A stretch of 64,000 bases of DNA from Cliona cf. orientalis (lineage: Eukaryota; Porifera; Demospongiae; Clionaida; Clionaidae). The stretch lies in contig OZ005697.1 of assembly GCA_963930775.1 (NCBI GenBank), positions 7,400,292 to 7,464,291 on the forward strand, written 5' to 3'. A model generated the notes under the pieces. That model was not told the DNA's origin. It was given only the letters and a program-made list of their open reading frames with translations, and did not search any database. Positions 9,791-21,993 of this stretch are shown here, in pieces. The position numbers and the translations under genes were made by a program. Within the stretch, counting starts at the first letter, position 1. Each line of letters begins with the position of its first letter.

Positions 9791-12120
9791 AATTGAAGGG
9801 GTCAGGGATAAGTCATATTTTAGTACTTTTGAGAAAATATGCATTTAAGTATGGACATACATTGTTGCCTGTATCTCTGTTTTGGAGTAATAATACTTTT
9901 TAAACACTGTTTTAGACACAGAGCATTGCACACACAGTATTTCAGTGTTGTAAGATTTTCAATCCGTTTTCGAATATTTGGAAATGGTCGTCACTTGCAT
10001 AAACGCGCTGCGGGTAAAAATTACGCGATTTTGAAAAGTTTGCGTTCAAATAATTATTGCGGATCACCCAAAAGATTGCGTGTGCGTGCTTAAAAAATTG
10101 CGTGCAAATAGTTACGGTGGCCCAGAAGTGCACTTGTTTCGGTCCTCAACTCAATCCTGACTCTGATTCTCTGACTTGATTTTGATTTTGATTCTGATTC
10201 TCCGATGTGATTCTGTTCTCCAATTTGATTTTGATTTTAAATGAACACTTGACCATCTCCCCAGTAGTGTAATGGTGCATGTGGTAAAAGGTCGTCAATA
10301 GAATGCGTACACATCGATCGATGCTGGCCCCAGAAATCATGGAGATGGCGTCTAAGATCGACTCTCAACCTTGATAGCGACAAGTTTCGATGCTTAAATC
10401 ACAGAGACAAACTCGACAACACAGTATTCTTTCCGAAGTTCAGGTTGGTCACGCTGCTGCAGTCGCGCGCGGGCCAGCCCCTTGTGGCAGTGATGCGTGC
10501 TATATATAGCGCAAGGCTAGCTTTATTTATCCATGGCATTACGTAAGCTAAGAAAACACGTGAAGTTCAACCAACAGTACTTCTCAGAGAAAGTAGCGCT
10601 CAGCTTGTAATCTATTCGCTGGATACACGCGTAAGATACTCTACATATTTACTGATTTTCAAGTCTCAGAAAGGCTCCAGCGAGGCCCTGAATTTTCTCA
10701 TAATTACCTCATTAGCTACCTCATAACCACAGAAAAGTAAATTGCTACTGGGGAGATAATTTTGATTCTGATTCTCTGACTTGATTCTTGTTTTAATAGA
10801 TCCTTTGTAAGTGGATTCTGATTCTCCAACTTGATTCTGATTTTTGATTTTTGATTTTGATTCCTTATTCTCTGACTTGATTCTTATTTGTAGCTAAGTG
10901 GATTTTGATTCTCTAACTTGATTCTTATTCTCAGTGACGTACAAGCTAGTGGTGACTCAAAATAATAGCTATCTGTCCTTTCAGAATGGCAGCTGGATTA
11001 GGGCCACAAGCAGCGTAAGGGTGCATCTCCCCCCCCCCCCCCCCCCCTCCTCAGCCCTCCCCTTCAGTCAGTAGCCAACTTAAGTTTGGGTTACTAGTGG
11101 TGATAAAATCATCTGTGTGGGGTGAGCCTTCATGCAAGTCAAAAGATTCATTCGAGGATTCATCATGCTCATGGTGCTATAGACTACCATCATGATCACA
11201 TGCATGCCATATCGGCGGCACGGGGCTGGTGCAGTGGTGTCTCTAGGTAGTTTCTACCTGGGTGCAAGTAAACAAAGAAAGTGAATGCACAAGGGTAACA
11301 GATATTAATTTTACAACAGCATAACATTTCCTACTGCAGTAATAGCGTAAGAGGTACTATTCCATGTAGACAGGTATGTTACTGTTTACGGCAGTGGAGT
11401 AAAATCTTACGGAAAAAGAATCATGTACCATGAGTGGGTTAATATCTTAATTGCATGTATGTCATTGAAAAACATTAGTTTAAGATGGCTTGCTTTGCTA
11501 AAAACTAGTAATGGGCTTTTCCATTTAATATAGGCATACACCCCCTGCATGCATTGAGGATTCCCGATTGACAATTAGTACATCCAGAGGGGGCTTTTCT
11601 AAACAATTTAATGAGTTTCTTGAGGATCCAGTTGGCAATAATTAATTGGTTCTATGGGCCTCTTCTGACAATTTTAATTATTCTTGGGGGGGGGGGGGGG
11701 CATTAAAATGTTCCCTATAGCTACAGGTCCTTTAATTATTATTAATGGAAAGCCCAATGAGAATCACATTAGAGAATCAGAATCCACTTACGAAATCGAA
11801 GTAAGAATCTAAATAAGAATTGAATCAGAGAAATAAAATCAAAATCAAATTAGAGAATCAAAATCAAAATCAAGTTGGAGAATCAGAATTAAAATCAAAA
11901 TTAAGTTGGAGAATCAGAATCAAGTCAGAGAATCAGAATCAAAATCAAACTCAAGTCGGAGAATCAGAATCAGGATTGAGTTGCGGACCAAAAGGAGCCA
12001 GTGCACTTCTGGGCCACCGTAAATAGTAGATGAGTTGACCTTAGTAACAGCATCCAAAACTCCATTTCATCAAAAATATGACTTATCCCCTTTTTCCACT
12101 GACCCCTTCAAAATTTTAAT
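9791..12120. mobile_element. 2.3-kb composite insertion
   Basis: The sister locus at about 20,980-21,000 runs uninterrupted from tacaagttta to tattattatag, while here 2.3 kb intervenes. Its outer ends are inverted repeats: ttgaaggggtcag with ggataagtcatatttt on the left and their complements at 12068-12113. Inside lies a second element (10115-12019). No protein-coding gene is visible. Confidence 0.7.
10115..12019. mobile_element. Nested TA-flanked element with CGGTGGCCCAGAAGTGCAC ends
   Basis: The left end at 10115 and right end at 12019 are inverted repeats (CGGTGGCCCAGAAGTGCAC), flanked by TA on both sides (10113-10114, 12020-12021). Next to each end is an array of degenerate GATTCT/TGATTTTGAT repeats (10150-10235 and 11765-11985, in opposite orientation), with a further array at 10755-10935. 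The interior holds a 19-base C run at 11030-11048 and a 15-base G run near 11686-11700. No transposase is seen. The same terminal sequence recurs at 46989-47748. Confidence 0.7.
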
Positions 12121-12319
12121 TTAATTTAATTTATTATTATAGTAGTGTAGTGTTACAAATACTGTTCTAATTCCATTATTTCATACATGATATTGTATTA
12201 TATTTTTGTATGCCTGCATGATTTCAAAATTGCTCCCAGATAAGCACTATATATGGCATTAAGCATCATTTTTTTATATTATGCATGCTTAATACTTGCT
12301 ATTCAAAATGACTTACTCC

Positions 12320-12515
12320 TTCATGTGTATGGATATTGTTAGGAGTTGTGCAAACTGAAAATGTTTTGAACTACTATGAAAAATAGCAGTGCTTCCCAAA
12401 CATAGCAGTACTATCACCTTCATCTTATCAAATGATCAATAGCAGTGCAATAATATTATCATTGAATAATTAATATGTTGACAATAGCAACAGTTACTGG
12501 ATAGAAAGTGAGTGA
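12320..12515 (+). promoter_or_regulatory. Shared 5' flank of three array copies
   Basis: The stretch gttgtgcaaactgaaaatg, then actatgaaaaatagcagtg, then catagcagtactatcacc precedes the gene at 12543. Close copies occur at 21330-21420, before the relic at 21423, and at 21780-21900, before the gene at 21994. Conservation upstream of separate members is compatible with a promoter, but could equally be the unselected trace of recent duplication. No TATA box is positioned convincingly. Confidence 0.4.
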
Positions 12516-12542
12516 GTGAAATATCTTAGTAAAGTCAAAATT

Positions 12543-14297
12543 ATGTATTCTATAGCTATTAAGTGCAGAGTGACTTTCATTCTGCTAACATGTAGCTTAA
12601 CTGCCATTGCATCTGTTAGTGATAAAATTAGTGAGGCTTATTGTAACTACACTACTGAATCTAACAGCTACGCATGTAAGGATGACAGCGCCTGTCCAAC
12701 ATGGTTCTACTGCAACACTGAAATTGGTAAATGTCAGTGTGGAGAAGGTTACCACAGAATGATAGCATGTGACGAAGCCACAGGAAGAGCTGCTGTGTCC
12801 AACTGCCACTGTGTGACCTATGATAATGTGACCAAGGAAACTCAGGTTGGCTCTTGCTACTACAACTGTGAGAATACTGCCCATAAGACTCTATACGACA
12901 GAGTCTATCATCCTCTGCCAATTGACCCTATAGAATCAACTGTTAAAGTTTGTGGGCGATTCAACAGAATAGGGACACTGTGTGGTCAGTGTGCACCTGG
13001 ACTCAGTCCGTTTGTCCTCTCATACAATCTGAGCTGTGTTGAGTGTCCAGATGGAAACAAGAATTGGTGGAAGTTTGTCTTAGCTGGATTTGGTCCACTA
13101 ACATTCTTCTACATATTCATTGTAGTGTTTAACATCAATATCACCTCATCGCGTCTTAATGGGGTGGTCTTGTTCAGTCAAGCTATTACAATGCCAGCTT
13201 TAGCTCGTATCTTTCTCTTGACATTCGCGACTCGACCTGATATTTTGAGAGCTATAAAGTTATTATTTCCACTTTATAGCTTTTGGAATCTCGATTTTTT
13301 TCGTACGATAATTCCAGATATTTGTATGAATGTTAGCACGTTGGGAGCTCTTGCCTTGGACTATGCCATTGCTGTTTATCCATTATTCCTCATAACTCTC
13401 TCGTATGCACTAATTGTACTTTATGATCGTGATGTACGACTCTTAATATATATGTGGAGGCCATTCCATAAGGCATTTAGCATTTTTAAGAGAAACTGGG
13501 ACATTCATACTTCTGTAATAGATTCATTTACAACATTCTTTTTGCTTTCTTATGTGAAAGTTCTGAGTGTGTCTAGTGATTTGCTTATGTATATTCATGT
13601 TTACACTTTAGATGGCAAGAGTTCACCACGGCTTTTCTATGACCCAACTTTCCACTACTTTGGTGAGAGACATTTACCATATGCAGTTCTTGCCCTACTC
13701 TTTCTTGTAACATTTGTTATTCTTCCTACTCTTGTATTGACTCTTTATCCATTTCAGTTCTTTCAAAAGTTTCTTTCACTTTTCCCCTTACGCTGGCACT
13801 TTCTTCATGCTTTTGTTGACTCATTTCAGGGCTGTTACAAGGACGGTACTGAACCTGGGACTGTCGACTGTCGGATATTTGCACAATTTGGTCTATTTAT
13901 AAGGCTGACCATTTTTATCATTTACGCATTAACTCTGACATCCATATTCTTTATTTATACAATATTGGCTTGTGTACTTTGGTTGATACTTTTGGTCAAT
14001 GTAAACCCCTTCAAGAAGAGTGTACATACCTACCAAAAAATAGATTCTATCTTGATTGTGTTTGTTAGTCTTTTCTGCACTTCCATACTTGGAATAAATA
14101 TTGGAAGTATGGAACAACATGTGTACCTCCCAGTCATGAACGTAATTGCATTGTTCGCTCCCTTTGTTACTATGCTTTATGTTTTATACATTATACTCCA
14201 CTGGATATGCTCTCAGCAAAGATGTGGTAAAGATTTATTCAGTTCTGTGACATTATTTTGGAATCAATTAGGGAACAGCAATATACAGTGTTGCTAA
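12543..14297 (+). CDS. Cys-rich multipass membrane protein, intact (array member 3)
   Basis: 584 residues, single exon. I use the ATG at 12543 because it leads directly into a signal peptide (CRVTFILLTCSLTAIA, about 8-24). Residues 34-168 form a cysteine-rich ectodomain (CPTWFYCNTEIGKCQCGEGYH; CGRFNRIGTLCGQCAPG; NLSCVECPDG) with N-glycosylation sites. About eight to ten hydrophobic segments follow from residue 177, with the family motif FQGCYKDGTEPGT near 428-440 and a short cytoplasmic tail. It probably acts as a surface receptor or channel-like protein. I recall similar orphan membrane proteins in sponges and cnidarians but cannot name a function or ligand. It lies tail to tail with the broken copy at 15600-17325. 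Confidence 0.9.
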   Translation: MYSIAIKCRVTFILLTCSLTAIASVSDKISEAYCNYTTESNSYACKDDSACPTWFYCNTEIGKCQCGEGYHRMIACDEATGRAAVSNCHCVTYDNVTKETQVGSCYYNCENTAHKTLYDRVYHPLPIDPIESTVKVCGRFNRIGTLCGQCAPGLSPFVLSYNLSCVECPDGNKNWWKFVLAGFGPLTFFYIFIVVFNINITSSRLNGVVLFSQAITMPALARIFLLTFATRPDILRAIKLLFPLYSFWNLDFFRTIIPDICMNVSTLGALALDYAIAVYPLFLITLSYALIVLYDRDVRLLIYMWRPFHKAFSIFKRNWDIHTSVIDSFTTFFLLSYVKVLSVSSDLLMYIHVYTLDGKSSPRLFYDPTFHYFGERHLPYAVLALLFLVTFVILPTLVLTLYPFQFFQKFLSLFPLRWHFLHAFVDSFQGCYKDGTEPGTVDCRIFAQFGLFIRLTIFIIYALTLTSIFFIYTILACVLWLILLVNVNPFKKSVHTYQKIDSILIVFVSLFCTSILGINIGSMEQHVYLPVMNVIALFAPFVTMLYVLYIILHWICSQQRCGKDLFSSVTLFWNQLGNSNIQCC

Positions 14298-14525
14298 TTA
14301 ATGTATTTTATTAAAATTAATAGATATCAAAAACTAACCTTTGTATCTAGCTACTCTTGATCATTAACATGTGTTTGCTATGCATGCATGTTTATGTTAT
14401 AGATAAAAGTTGTGACATACACTAGCCCATTAGGAGTTGGTGTTAAAACCTGTCCCAATTCATGAGTGAATTAATATCATTAACAATTAATTTTCTAATG
14501 AATGCACAGGAGTGCAGAATCCTCA
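14298..14525. repeat. Left 3' flank of a large inverted duplication (partner 15355-15599)
   Basis: The 3' flank of the gene at 12543 is repeated in inverse orientation at 15355-15599, after the stop of the broken copy at 15600-17325. The match runs through actagcccattaggagttgg and atgcacaggagtgc. Together with the genes, the arms exceed 1.9 kb with a ~830-bp spacer. The spacer also contains a shorter inverted pair, about 14651-14682 and 15103-15133. Confidence 0.85.
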
Positions 14526-14838
14526 CCGTTAGCTACATGCATGCACGATTCCTCTGTGTGTATAGCATAGCTCAATATACATGTGTATTTTTGTTCTGAA
14601 TCAATATCAGGAGTATTGAACTACATACACTGCACCTGAACAGGTTCTGGTACCATTCTCTTTAGAGTCAGCGCTGCATCATGTGATCTAGGAGTAGGTG
14701 AATTAGCTAGGCACCTGGCCAGTGGCGTCCTTACACCTGGGTGCAAGTTATCAAAAGTAACTGCATAGGTGGATGCATAAGGCTAGTGGAAGTGTACTAT
14801 ACATGTAGTACTATTAATAATGTAATAACCTAAGTACT

Positions 14839-15109
14839 CAGGGTTTCATCCAGTAGGGGGACAGGGGGGAAACTTCCCCTCAAACTCCTTAGCTTCCCCC
14901 CCCCCCCTAAAAATTTAAATTAAGCATCATAATATCACAATAAGTCACCAAATCAAATCCGATTAGCATTTCTTTTTGATCAAAATTTATCCGAAACAAT
15001 CTGGAGGAATTCTCCAGAATAGCTACATCTCAAGAAACTTTGTGCGCTAAATACACCCACTCATTAATCGCACTTCCACCCCAAATTTTTGTTGCTAGAT
15101 GAAACCCTG
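14839..15109. mobile_element. MITE with CAGGGTTTCATC ends
   Basis: 271 bp bounded by cagggtttcatccag and ctagatgaaaccctg. It sits inside the spacer of the inverted duplication and contains a C run near 14899. A separate copy of one end (cagggtttcatctagcaaca) occurs alone at 15321. No coding content; the target duplication is uncertain. Confidence 0.6.
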
Positions 15110-15599
15110 CAGCACTGACTCTAAAGAGAATGGTACATGTGACATAGCCAGGTGCAGTGGTGTCGCCAGGGGAGTGCATGTGGGTTCATTTGCAATCCAT
15201 GCACCTGTGCACCCATCCTATGTATATTATTGTTTACCTACATGTATAGCTTGTCACAGTATGCATGTTTCACTAAACTGTTATAGTCAGTAATACACTG
15301 TCTTACATAGCTAGTAGTACCAGGGTTTCATCTAGCAACAAAAATTTGCACTCCTGTGCATTCATTAGAAAATTAATTGTTAATGTTGATATTAATTCAC
15401 TCATGAATTGGGGCAGGTTTTAACACTAACTCCTAATAGGCTAGTGTAACTCACAACTTTTATCTATAACATAAACATGCATGCATAGCAAACACATGTT
15501 AATGATAAAGAGTAGCTAGATACAAAGGTAAATTTTTGGTATCTATTTAATAAAATACACTAACTAGCAACATTGTATATTGCTGTTCCCTAATTGATT

Positions 15600-17325
15600 C
15601 TAAAATAGTGTCACCGAACTGAATAAATCTTTACCACATCTTCTCTGAGAGCATATCCAGTGGAGTATAATGTATAAAACATAAAGCATAGTAGCAAAGG
15701 GAGAGAGCAATGCAATTACGTTCATAACCGGGAGGTACACATGTTGTTCCATACTTCCAATATTTATTCCAAGTATGGAAGTGCAGAAAACACTAACAAA
15801 CACAATCAAGACTGAATCTATTTGTTGGTAGTTATGTACACTCTTCTTGAAGGGGTTTATATTGACCAAAAGTATCAACCAAAGTACACAAGCCAATATT
15901 GCATAGATAAAGAATATGGATGTCAGAGTTATGACAAAAAGGGTCAGCCTTATGAATAGACCAAATTGTGCAAATACCCGACAGTCGACAGTCCCAGGTT
16001 CAGTACCGTCTTTATAACAGCCCTGAAATGAGTCAACAAAAGCATGAAGAAAGTGCCAGTGTAAAGGAAAAAGTGAAAGAAACTTTTGAAAGAACTGAAA
16101 TGGATAAAGAGTCAATACAAGAGTAGGAAGAATAACAAATGTTACAAGAAAGACTAGAGCAAGAACTGCATATGGTAAATGTCTCTCACCAAAGTAATGT
16201 AAAGTTGGGTCATAGAAAAGCCGTGGTGAACTCTTGACATCTAAAGTGTAAACATGAATATACATAAGCAAATCACTAGACACACTCAGAACTTTCACAT
16301 AAGAAAGCAAAAAGAATGTTGTAAATGAATCTATTACAGAAGTATGAATGTCCCAGTTTCTCTTAAAAATGCTAAATGCCTTATGGAATGGCCTCCACAT
16401 ATATATTAAGAGTCGTACATCACGATCATAAAGTACAATTAGTGCATACGAGAGAGTTATGAGGAATAATGGATAAACAGCATTGGCATAGTCCAAGGCA
16501 AGAGCTCCTAATGTACTAACATTAATACAAATATCTGGAATTATTGAACGAAAAAAATCGAGGTTCCAAAAGCTATAAAGTGGAAATAGCTACTAACTTT
16601 ACAGCTCTCAAAATATCAGATCGAGTCGCGAATGTCAAGAGAAAGATACGAGCTAAAGCTGGCATTGTATTAGCTTGACTAAACAAGACCACCCCATTAA
16701 GACACGATGAGGTGATGTTGATATTAAACACTACAATGAATATGTAAAAGAATGTTAGATGACCAAATCCAGCTAAGACAAACTTTCACCAATTCTTATT
16801 TCCCTCTGGACACTCAATACAGCTCAGATTGTATGAGAGGGCAAAAGGACTGAGTCCAGGTGCACACTGACCACACAGTGTCCCTGCTCTGTTGAATCGC
16901 CCACAGATTGTAATAGTTGATTTTGAAGGGTCGATTGGCAGTGGATGATAGACTCTGTCGTATAGAGTCTTATGGGCAGTATTCTCGCAGTTATAGTAGC
17001 AAGAGCCAACCTGAGTTTCCTTGGTGACATTATCATAGGTCACACAGTGGCAGTTGGACACAGCAGCTCTTCCCGTGGCTTCATCACATGCTATCATTCC
17101 GTGGTAACCTTCTCCACACTGACATTTACCGGTTTCAGTGTTGCAGTAGAACCATGTAGGGCAGGAGCTGTCATTTTTATACGTATAGGTGTTAGACTCA
17201 GCTATAAGGATGCAATGAGCCTCACTATAGAGAAAAGAGGCCTCGCCAACTACATAATTAAGACATAATGTGTCAGTTAAGCTACATGCTAGCGGAATTG
17301 AAATCACTCTGCACATCTTTAACAT
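15600..17325 (-). pseudogene. Cys-rich multipass membrane protein, broken (array member 4)
   Basis: Minus-strand copy starting at an ATG at 17325. The ectodomain is well preserved. A TGG-to-TGA change in NKNWWKF stops it near 16788. A net 4-bp TAGC insertion near 16587 shifts the frame in the membrane region (gaaaTAGCTActaac here, gaaacactaac at 1627). A tryptophan near the C-terminus is also a stop, at 15600. The part downstream of the frameshift is open for about 300 residues, including FQGCYKDGTEPGT. Closest relative is member 1 by flank and N-terminus, and member 3 over the C-terminal half. Confidence 0.9.
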
Positions 17326-18190
17326 TATGTCTTGTCTTTTACTACGGTCTATATTTCATCAGCTAGCTAACTTATCCTTTAAGTTGGTGGTGATATAGCT
17401 AATAATATTATTATGGTTATGATTATAAAGCACTGCTGTTTATCCTAGTAGTTCACTACATTTTCAGTTTGACAAACTGCAAATGTAACTGCACGTTCAT
17501 GTATACATACATCAATATGAAGATCCATTTAGCTATGGCAGGTATATGTAGCTATAATATGTATTATAAGTGATTATAAACCATTATAATAATATTATGA
17601 TACTATCATGGACACTAAGCTCTCATGGATGCTCTAATAAACTCACGATAATTATTATATCCTGGGTGCCGCTACCTGGTATACTCAACACTTCTATAAT
17701 ATACTATAATTATTACTATTGACACTACTTTACTACAACAATTCAGTAGTTTGTTGCTGATAGAATCAATATTATCCACAAACTTAACTTGAAAGTATTT
17801 AAGCTCTGGATTATCCCTTAGCCATATTGAAGGGTGACATCTATTATAAACAATAAATGTTATGTCAAACATGATTCATAACCAGCATCAGGCCATTATA
17901 AATCCATCCCATGGGAATAATAGCTAACTCTGTCTGAAGACATGTCAAGAGAATATGCAGGATTTATCAGTGGAGGGATAGAGAATAGCTGCATTTTAGG
18001 TATGGCTAAATGTACAATGAGATGGCATACCAAAAAGGGTTTCAAACACATTCTTGATAGATATGCGGTATAGAAAATAAATAATGGAATTATCAATAAT
18101 AATATTATAGTGCTGAAAATCAACACTGTACCATGCAGGTTCAGTTCAGTCAATTCATATTTGTAGCAGCGAGTATGCAAACAGAATACC
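17326..18190. repeat. Duplicated 5' flank, copy 2 (partner 3284-4060)
   Basis: Upstream flank of array member 4, matching 3284-4060 in sequence and order. Compared with copy 1 it has TAGCTA where copy 1 has TA (gatatagctaataat near 17394), and the reverse at aaatgtaactgc (17482-17493, against aaatgtagctaactgc). Insertions have therefore occurred independently in both copies. No gene is seen. Confidence 0.85.
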
Positions 18191-18290
18191 AACTAACGAA
18201 TTAAACGTTTTGTAAAGGTATAATAATATTATAGCTAGCTATAGAGCAAGAGAATTGGCACACAATGCCATGTAAATAACAAATGCAACA

Positions 18291-18385
18291 CTATAAAGCC
18301 ATTAGGGCATAAGGTAGATGATTCCTACCAAAATCAGGGACACTCAGTATACAATAAAGTCCATGCATATTACATATCCCAACAA
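18291..18385 (-). pseudogene. Small relic of the membrane-protein family
   Basis: The minus strand reads LSVPDF-GRNHLPYALMAL, matching the PSVQYFGSYHLPYAILAL segment of the gene at 19227. Nothing else of the gene remains. A comparable relic is at about 29215-29290. Confidence 0.6.
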
Positions 18386-19226
18386 CTGATTTACAGCACC
18401 ACAAACTAAGAACTTCAAATACATACAGAATTTGATAAATAACAGTCGCTCTCTGATTCACCATAGGCATGAACCAGGACACAACGAAAGATGGTGTATA
18501 CCGTGTGTGTATGTGCCTATAGTACTCCATTGCTTCTGCATTCCAATCCATTCCATTCCACCATTCCTGGCATTCCATCGTTCCAGTCCACCATGGCCAA
18601 ATCCAAACTGTTACACCCTTCCATTACCATAATTTTAGTTAAATTTGGGTCTGCTATGGATGCTATCGTTATCTCAAAGTGATTTATATCCGCATGTATA
18701 ATAACTTCATGTTATTGGAATTGCATCAGAATTTTCTCAATAGCTATTACATAAAATTGCCCGTGTATACATACATACAGTATTGTACATGAAATTTACC
18801 ATACAGTTGTACATAATTCATTGAACATGCATAGTATCATACACAGTGAGCCATGCTATATAATATTATTATGTATGCATGTAGCGGTGAGGGTTCTGCA
18901 CTCCTGTGCATTCATCTGACTATAGTTTCCATGCATTTCCATAATTTAGGTCTTGCTGATCTACATGTATTCTTCGCATGTATATATAAATTTATGCTAT
19001 TGGAATTGCAGCAGAATTTCTCAGAACTGTTACATAAATTACCAGTGCATACCTACACGAAATTTGTCACACAATAATAGCCGGCACATGCAATAATAAT
19101 AATATTATTATGTTTGTTTACTAACACATGAGGATATAATGTAAACATTGAAACTAGCTAGCTTCTTCCCAGATCTCAGGTTGCTAGCTATAATATGCTT
19201 TAGTTCTCGAGTTTTATATATAAGTC

Positions 19227-20930
19227 ATGTGGATGCAAAAGTTCTTTCATCTACAGTACCTTTTTGGAATTATTGTTCTAGTGTCTTCTAATGTGTATGT
19301 TCTTCATGGTATTGATGATTCTAACATTAATCGTGGTTTTGGCAAGAATTACTCGCACGGCACTTTTTCCTTAGAATGCACTGCAGACAGCTCCTGTCCA
19401 ACATGGAACTATTGTAGCTCAGGGCGTTGCCAGTGCGGAGAGAATCATCATGACATTATTCTTTGTAAAGATGAGAGCAACATCTCAGGAGTTTTGGACT
19501 GCAATTGTGTGACCTATGACGAAGCTACTGGGAGCACATTTGTTGGTGAATGTTTTTACAATTGCGTGAATTACATTAACATAGATCGAATATACCACAT
19601 TTTACCGAGGAAACCAACAGAATTAGTGAACCATTCTGTATGCAGCTGGTTCAACAGAAAGGGGCTGCTCTGTGGTGAGTGTGAGGATGGCTTTAGTCCT
19701 TTCGTTCTCTCCTATAATTTCAGCTGCGTGAATTGTACAGATGGTTACAAAAACTGGTGGAAGTTTTCTTTGATTGTGTTTGCTCCTGTGACTTTCTTTT
19801 ATTTGTTTGTAGTTATCTTCCAAATCAATGTGACATCTTCTCATCTTCATGGAGTGGTCTGGTTTAGCCAGACTATCTCCATACCACCTCTAATGCGGTT
19901 AGTGACGGTTATGTTGGCAAAAGATTATCCACACGTATTAACAGTAGTTCGAGGTTTTGCACCACTGTATAGTGTATGGAACTTAGATTTACTTCGTTCT
20001 GTTATTCCAGACACTTGTCTTAATGTGAGTCCTTTACAAGCCTTAGCGTTAGAGTATGTGGTTGCATTTTATCCATTGGTTCTTGCCTTTCTTTCTTACT
20101 GCATGATAATACTCTATGAGGCTAAGGTCACACCAATACGTATCATTTGGACACCATTTCATAAATTTTTTACTCTTTTTCGTAAGACATGGGATGTCCG
20201 CACATCACTTATTGATTCATTTGCTTCTATCTATCTTCTGTCGTATGTCAAGATCTTGAATGTATCTATGGATCTGTTGATTCCCACAAAAATTTACAAA
20301 TTCAATTCAAATGCTGTAATGTATGGACTTTATTATGTGCCAAGTGTCCAGTATTTTGGTAGTTATCATCTTCCTTATGCCATATTGGCTTTAGTGCTGC
20401 TTTTTTTCTTTGTAACTCTGCCAAATGTGATTCTTTTGCTCTATCCCTTTCAATTTTTTCAAAAAATTTTGACGCTCTTTTCCATCAATTGGTATTCTCT
20501 TCGCATTTATGTCGATTCCTTTCAAGGTTGCTACAAAGATGGAACTGAACCTGGTACATTTGACTGTCGTTGGTTTTCGGCACTAATGCTGTTTACTAGG
20601 CCTATTTGTTTCATTATCTATGGCTTGACTCTGTCAATGATGACTTTTGCTTATGCACTCATCCTTAATGCCACAGTTCTGATACTTTTTGTCAATATTC
20701 ACCCATACAAAAAGACCACTGTCCGCTATCCTTCCACTGATACCACTTTTTTCATCTTACTTGGTCTGTTTTTCTCTGCTATTCTTGGGATGGACTTGTC
20801 CACTATTGAAAGTAGCATATATGGCCCAATTTTGGTTATCATTTGTGTCATATCAGCATGTGTCCCCCTCTTCTATATTACCTTTTTCGTCTTCTCCTGG
20901 CTAATCAAGATAAAGAGACAGAACAATTAA
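19227..20930 (+). CDS. Cys-rich multipass membrane protein, intact, divergent subfamily (array member 5)
   Basis: 567 residues, single exon, ATG at 19227. Signal peptide at about 8-28 (YLFGIIVLVSSNVYVLHG), then ectodomain with the family cysteine plan (CPTWNYCSSGRCQCGENHH; CNCVTYDEATGSTFVGECFYNC; CSWFNRKGLLCGECEDG), several N-x-S/T sites, and eight to ten membrane segments. FQGCYKDGTEPGTFDCRWF is conserved. It is clearly diverged from members 3 and 6, and the pseudogene at 8835-9754 is its close duplicate. Short basic cytoplasmic end (KIKRQNN). Function unknown; by layout a surface receptor- or channel-like protein. Confidence 0.9.
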   Translation: MWMQKFFHLQYLFGIIVLVSSNVYVLHGIDDSNINRGFGKNYSHGTFSLECTADSSCPTWNYCSSGRCQCGENHHDIILCKDESNISGVLDCNCVTYDEATGSTFVGECFYNCVNYINIDRIYHILPRKPTELVNHSVCSWFNRKGLLCGECEDGFSPFVLSYNFSCVNCTDGYKNWWKFSLIVFAPVTFFYLFVVIFQINVTSSHLHGVVWFSQTISIPPLMRLVTVMLAKDYPHVLTVVRGFAPLYSVWNLDLLRSVIPDTCLNVSPLQALALEYVVAFYPLVLAFLSYCMIILYEAKVTPIRIIWTPFHKFFTLFRKTWDVRTSLIDSFASIYLLSYVKILNVSMDLLIPTKIYKFNSNAVMYGLYYVPSVQYFGSYHLPYAILALVLLFFFVTLPNVILLLYPFQFFQKILTLFSINWYSLRIYVDSFQGCYKDGTEPGTFDCRWFSALMLFTRPICFIIYGLTLSMMTFAYALILNATVLILFVNIHPYKKTTVRYPSTDTTFFILLGLFFSAILGMDLSTIESSIYGPILVIICVISACVPLFYITFFVFSWLIKIKRQNN

Positions 20931-21422
20931 AGTTTGATTTCTTTCATCAGTCTGTGAACAAATTAATAGCTACAAGTTTATATAGCTAATATTATTATAG
21001 TAATCTTATGTAGTGTTACAAATACTGTTCTAATTCCATTATGTCATACATTTTTGGTATACATGATGTCAAAACTGCTTCCAGATAAGTGCTAAGAATA
21101 GCTATAGCAGATGCCCAAGCAGCTTCTGCATGCAAGCAACTTTATATCAATATCCACTAACTCAATAGTACATTAATTAAGGTGTCCTAAGTTCAAGAGA
21201 CTCCACTCCAAACATCTACTTAAGCCACTGTAGTGTACATTATTCTGAATGATCAACTTTCAAGTTTAAGTGTTATTTTTCGTGTATGCCTGCATAATAC
21301 AAAATGATGTACGCCCATGAGTATGGATATTGTTGGGAGTTGTGCAAACTGAAAATGTTTTGAACTACTATGAAAAATAGCAGTGGTTCCCAAACATAGC
21401 AGTAGCTACTATCACCTCTGTT

Positions 21423-21625
21423 TTATCAAATTACCCACAGCAGACTGATATTTATCGGTTTTGGTGTTGCAGTAGAACCATGTTGGACAGAAGCTGTCAT
21501 TTTTGCACATACAGGTGTTAGATTCGGTTGTGAAGTTGCTATAAGCCTCACCAATTTTATCATTAACAGATGCAATGGCAGTTAAGTTACATGTTAGCAG
21601 AATGAAAGTCACTCTGCACGTAATA
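21423..21625 (-). pseudogene. N-terminal fragment of the membrane-protein family
   Basis: The minus strand encodes RVTFILLTCNLTAIASVNDK and then CPTWFYCNTKTDKYQ before diverging into the shared 5'-flank sequence. The normal ATG is missing. It lies between members 5 and 6, opposite to both. It is probably a scar of unequal exchange, because it is flanked by the same upstream sequence found before members 3 and 6. Confidence 0.8.
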
Positions 21626-21993
21626 GAATACTAACTGTTGCTATTAATTTTTAAGCGTACATTATTACCGATAATATTGGAAGGTTACCACAGAATGATA
21701 GCAATGGTATTAATTATTTCCTAGTATGTAATATGCATGCATAATACTTGCTAATCAAAACTTAATGATGTATATACATGTGGATATTGCATGAGTAAAC
21801 TGAAAATGTTTTCATCTACTATGAAAAATAACAGTGCTTCCCCAATATAGCCGTACTGTCACCTCCATCTTATGAACTGATCCACAGCAGTGCTATAATA
21901 TTATTATAGATATAATAGCTAGTAACCGTTACTACCATCAGTAGATATGGAGTGAGTGAGTGAAATAGATGGTATACTAGTACAGTTAAAATT

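Noticed and set aside
12516-12542. Upstream GTG start for the gene at 12543
   Set aside because: Animal nuclear genes start at ATG, and the ATG at 12543 leads directly into the signal peptide. Other GTG/TTG starts (for example at 16496, 35565 and 58529) were replaced for the same reason.
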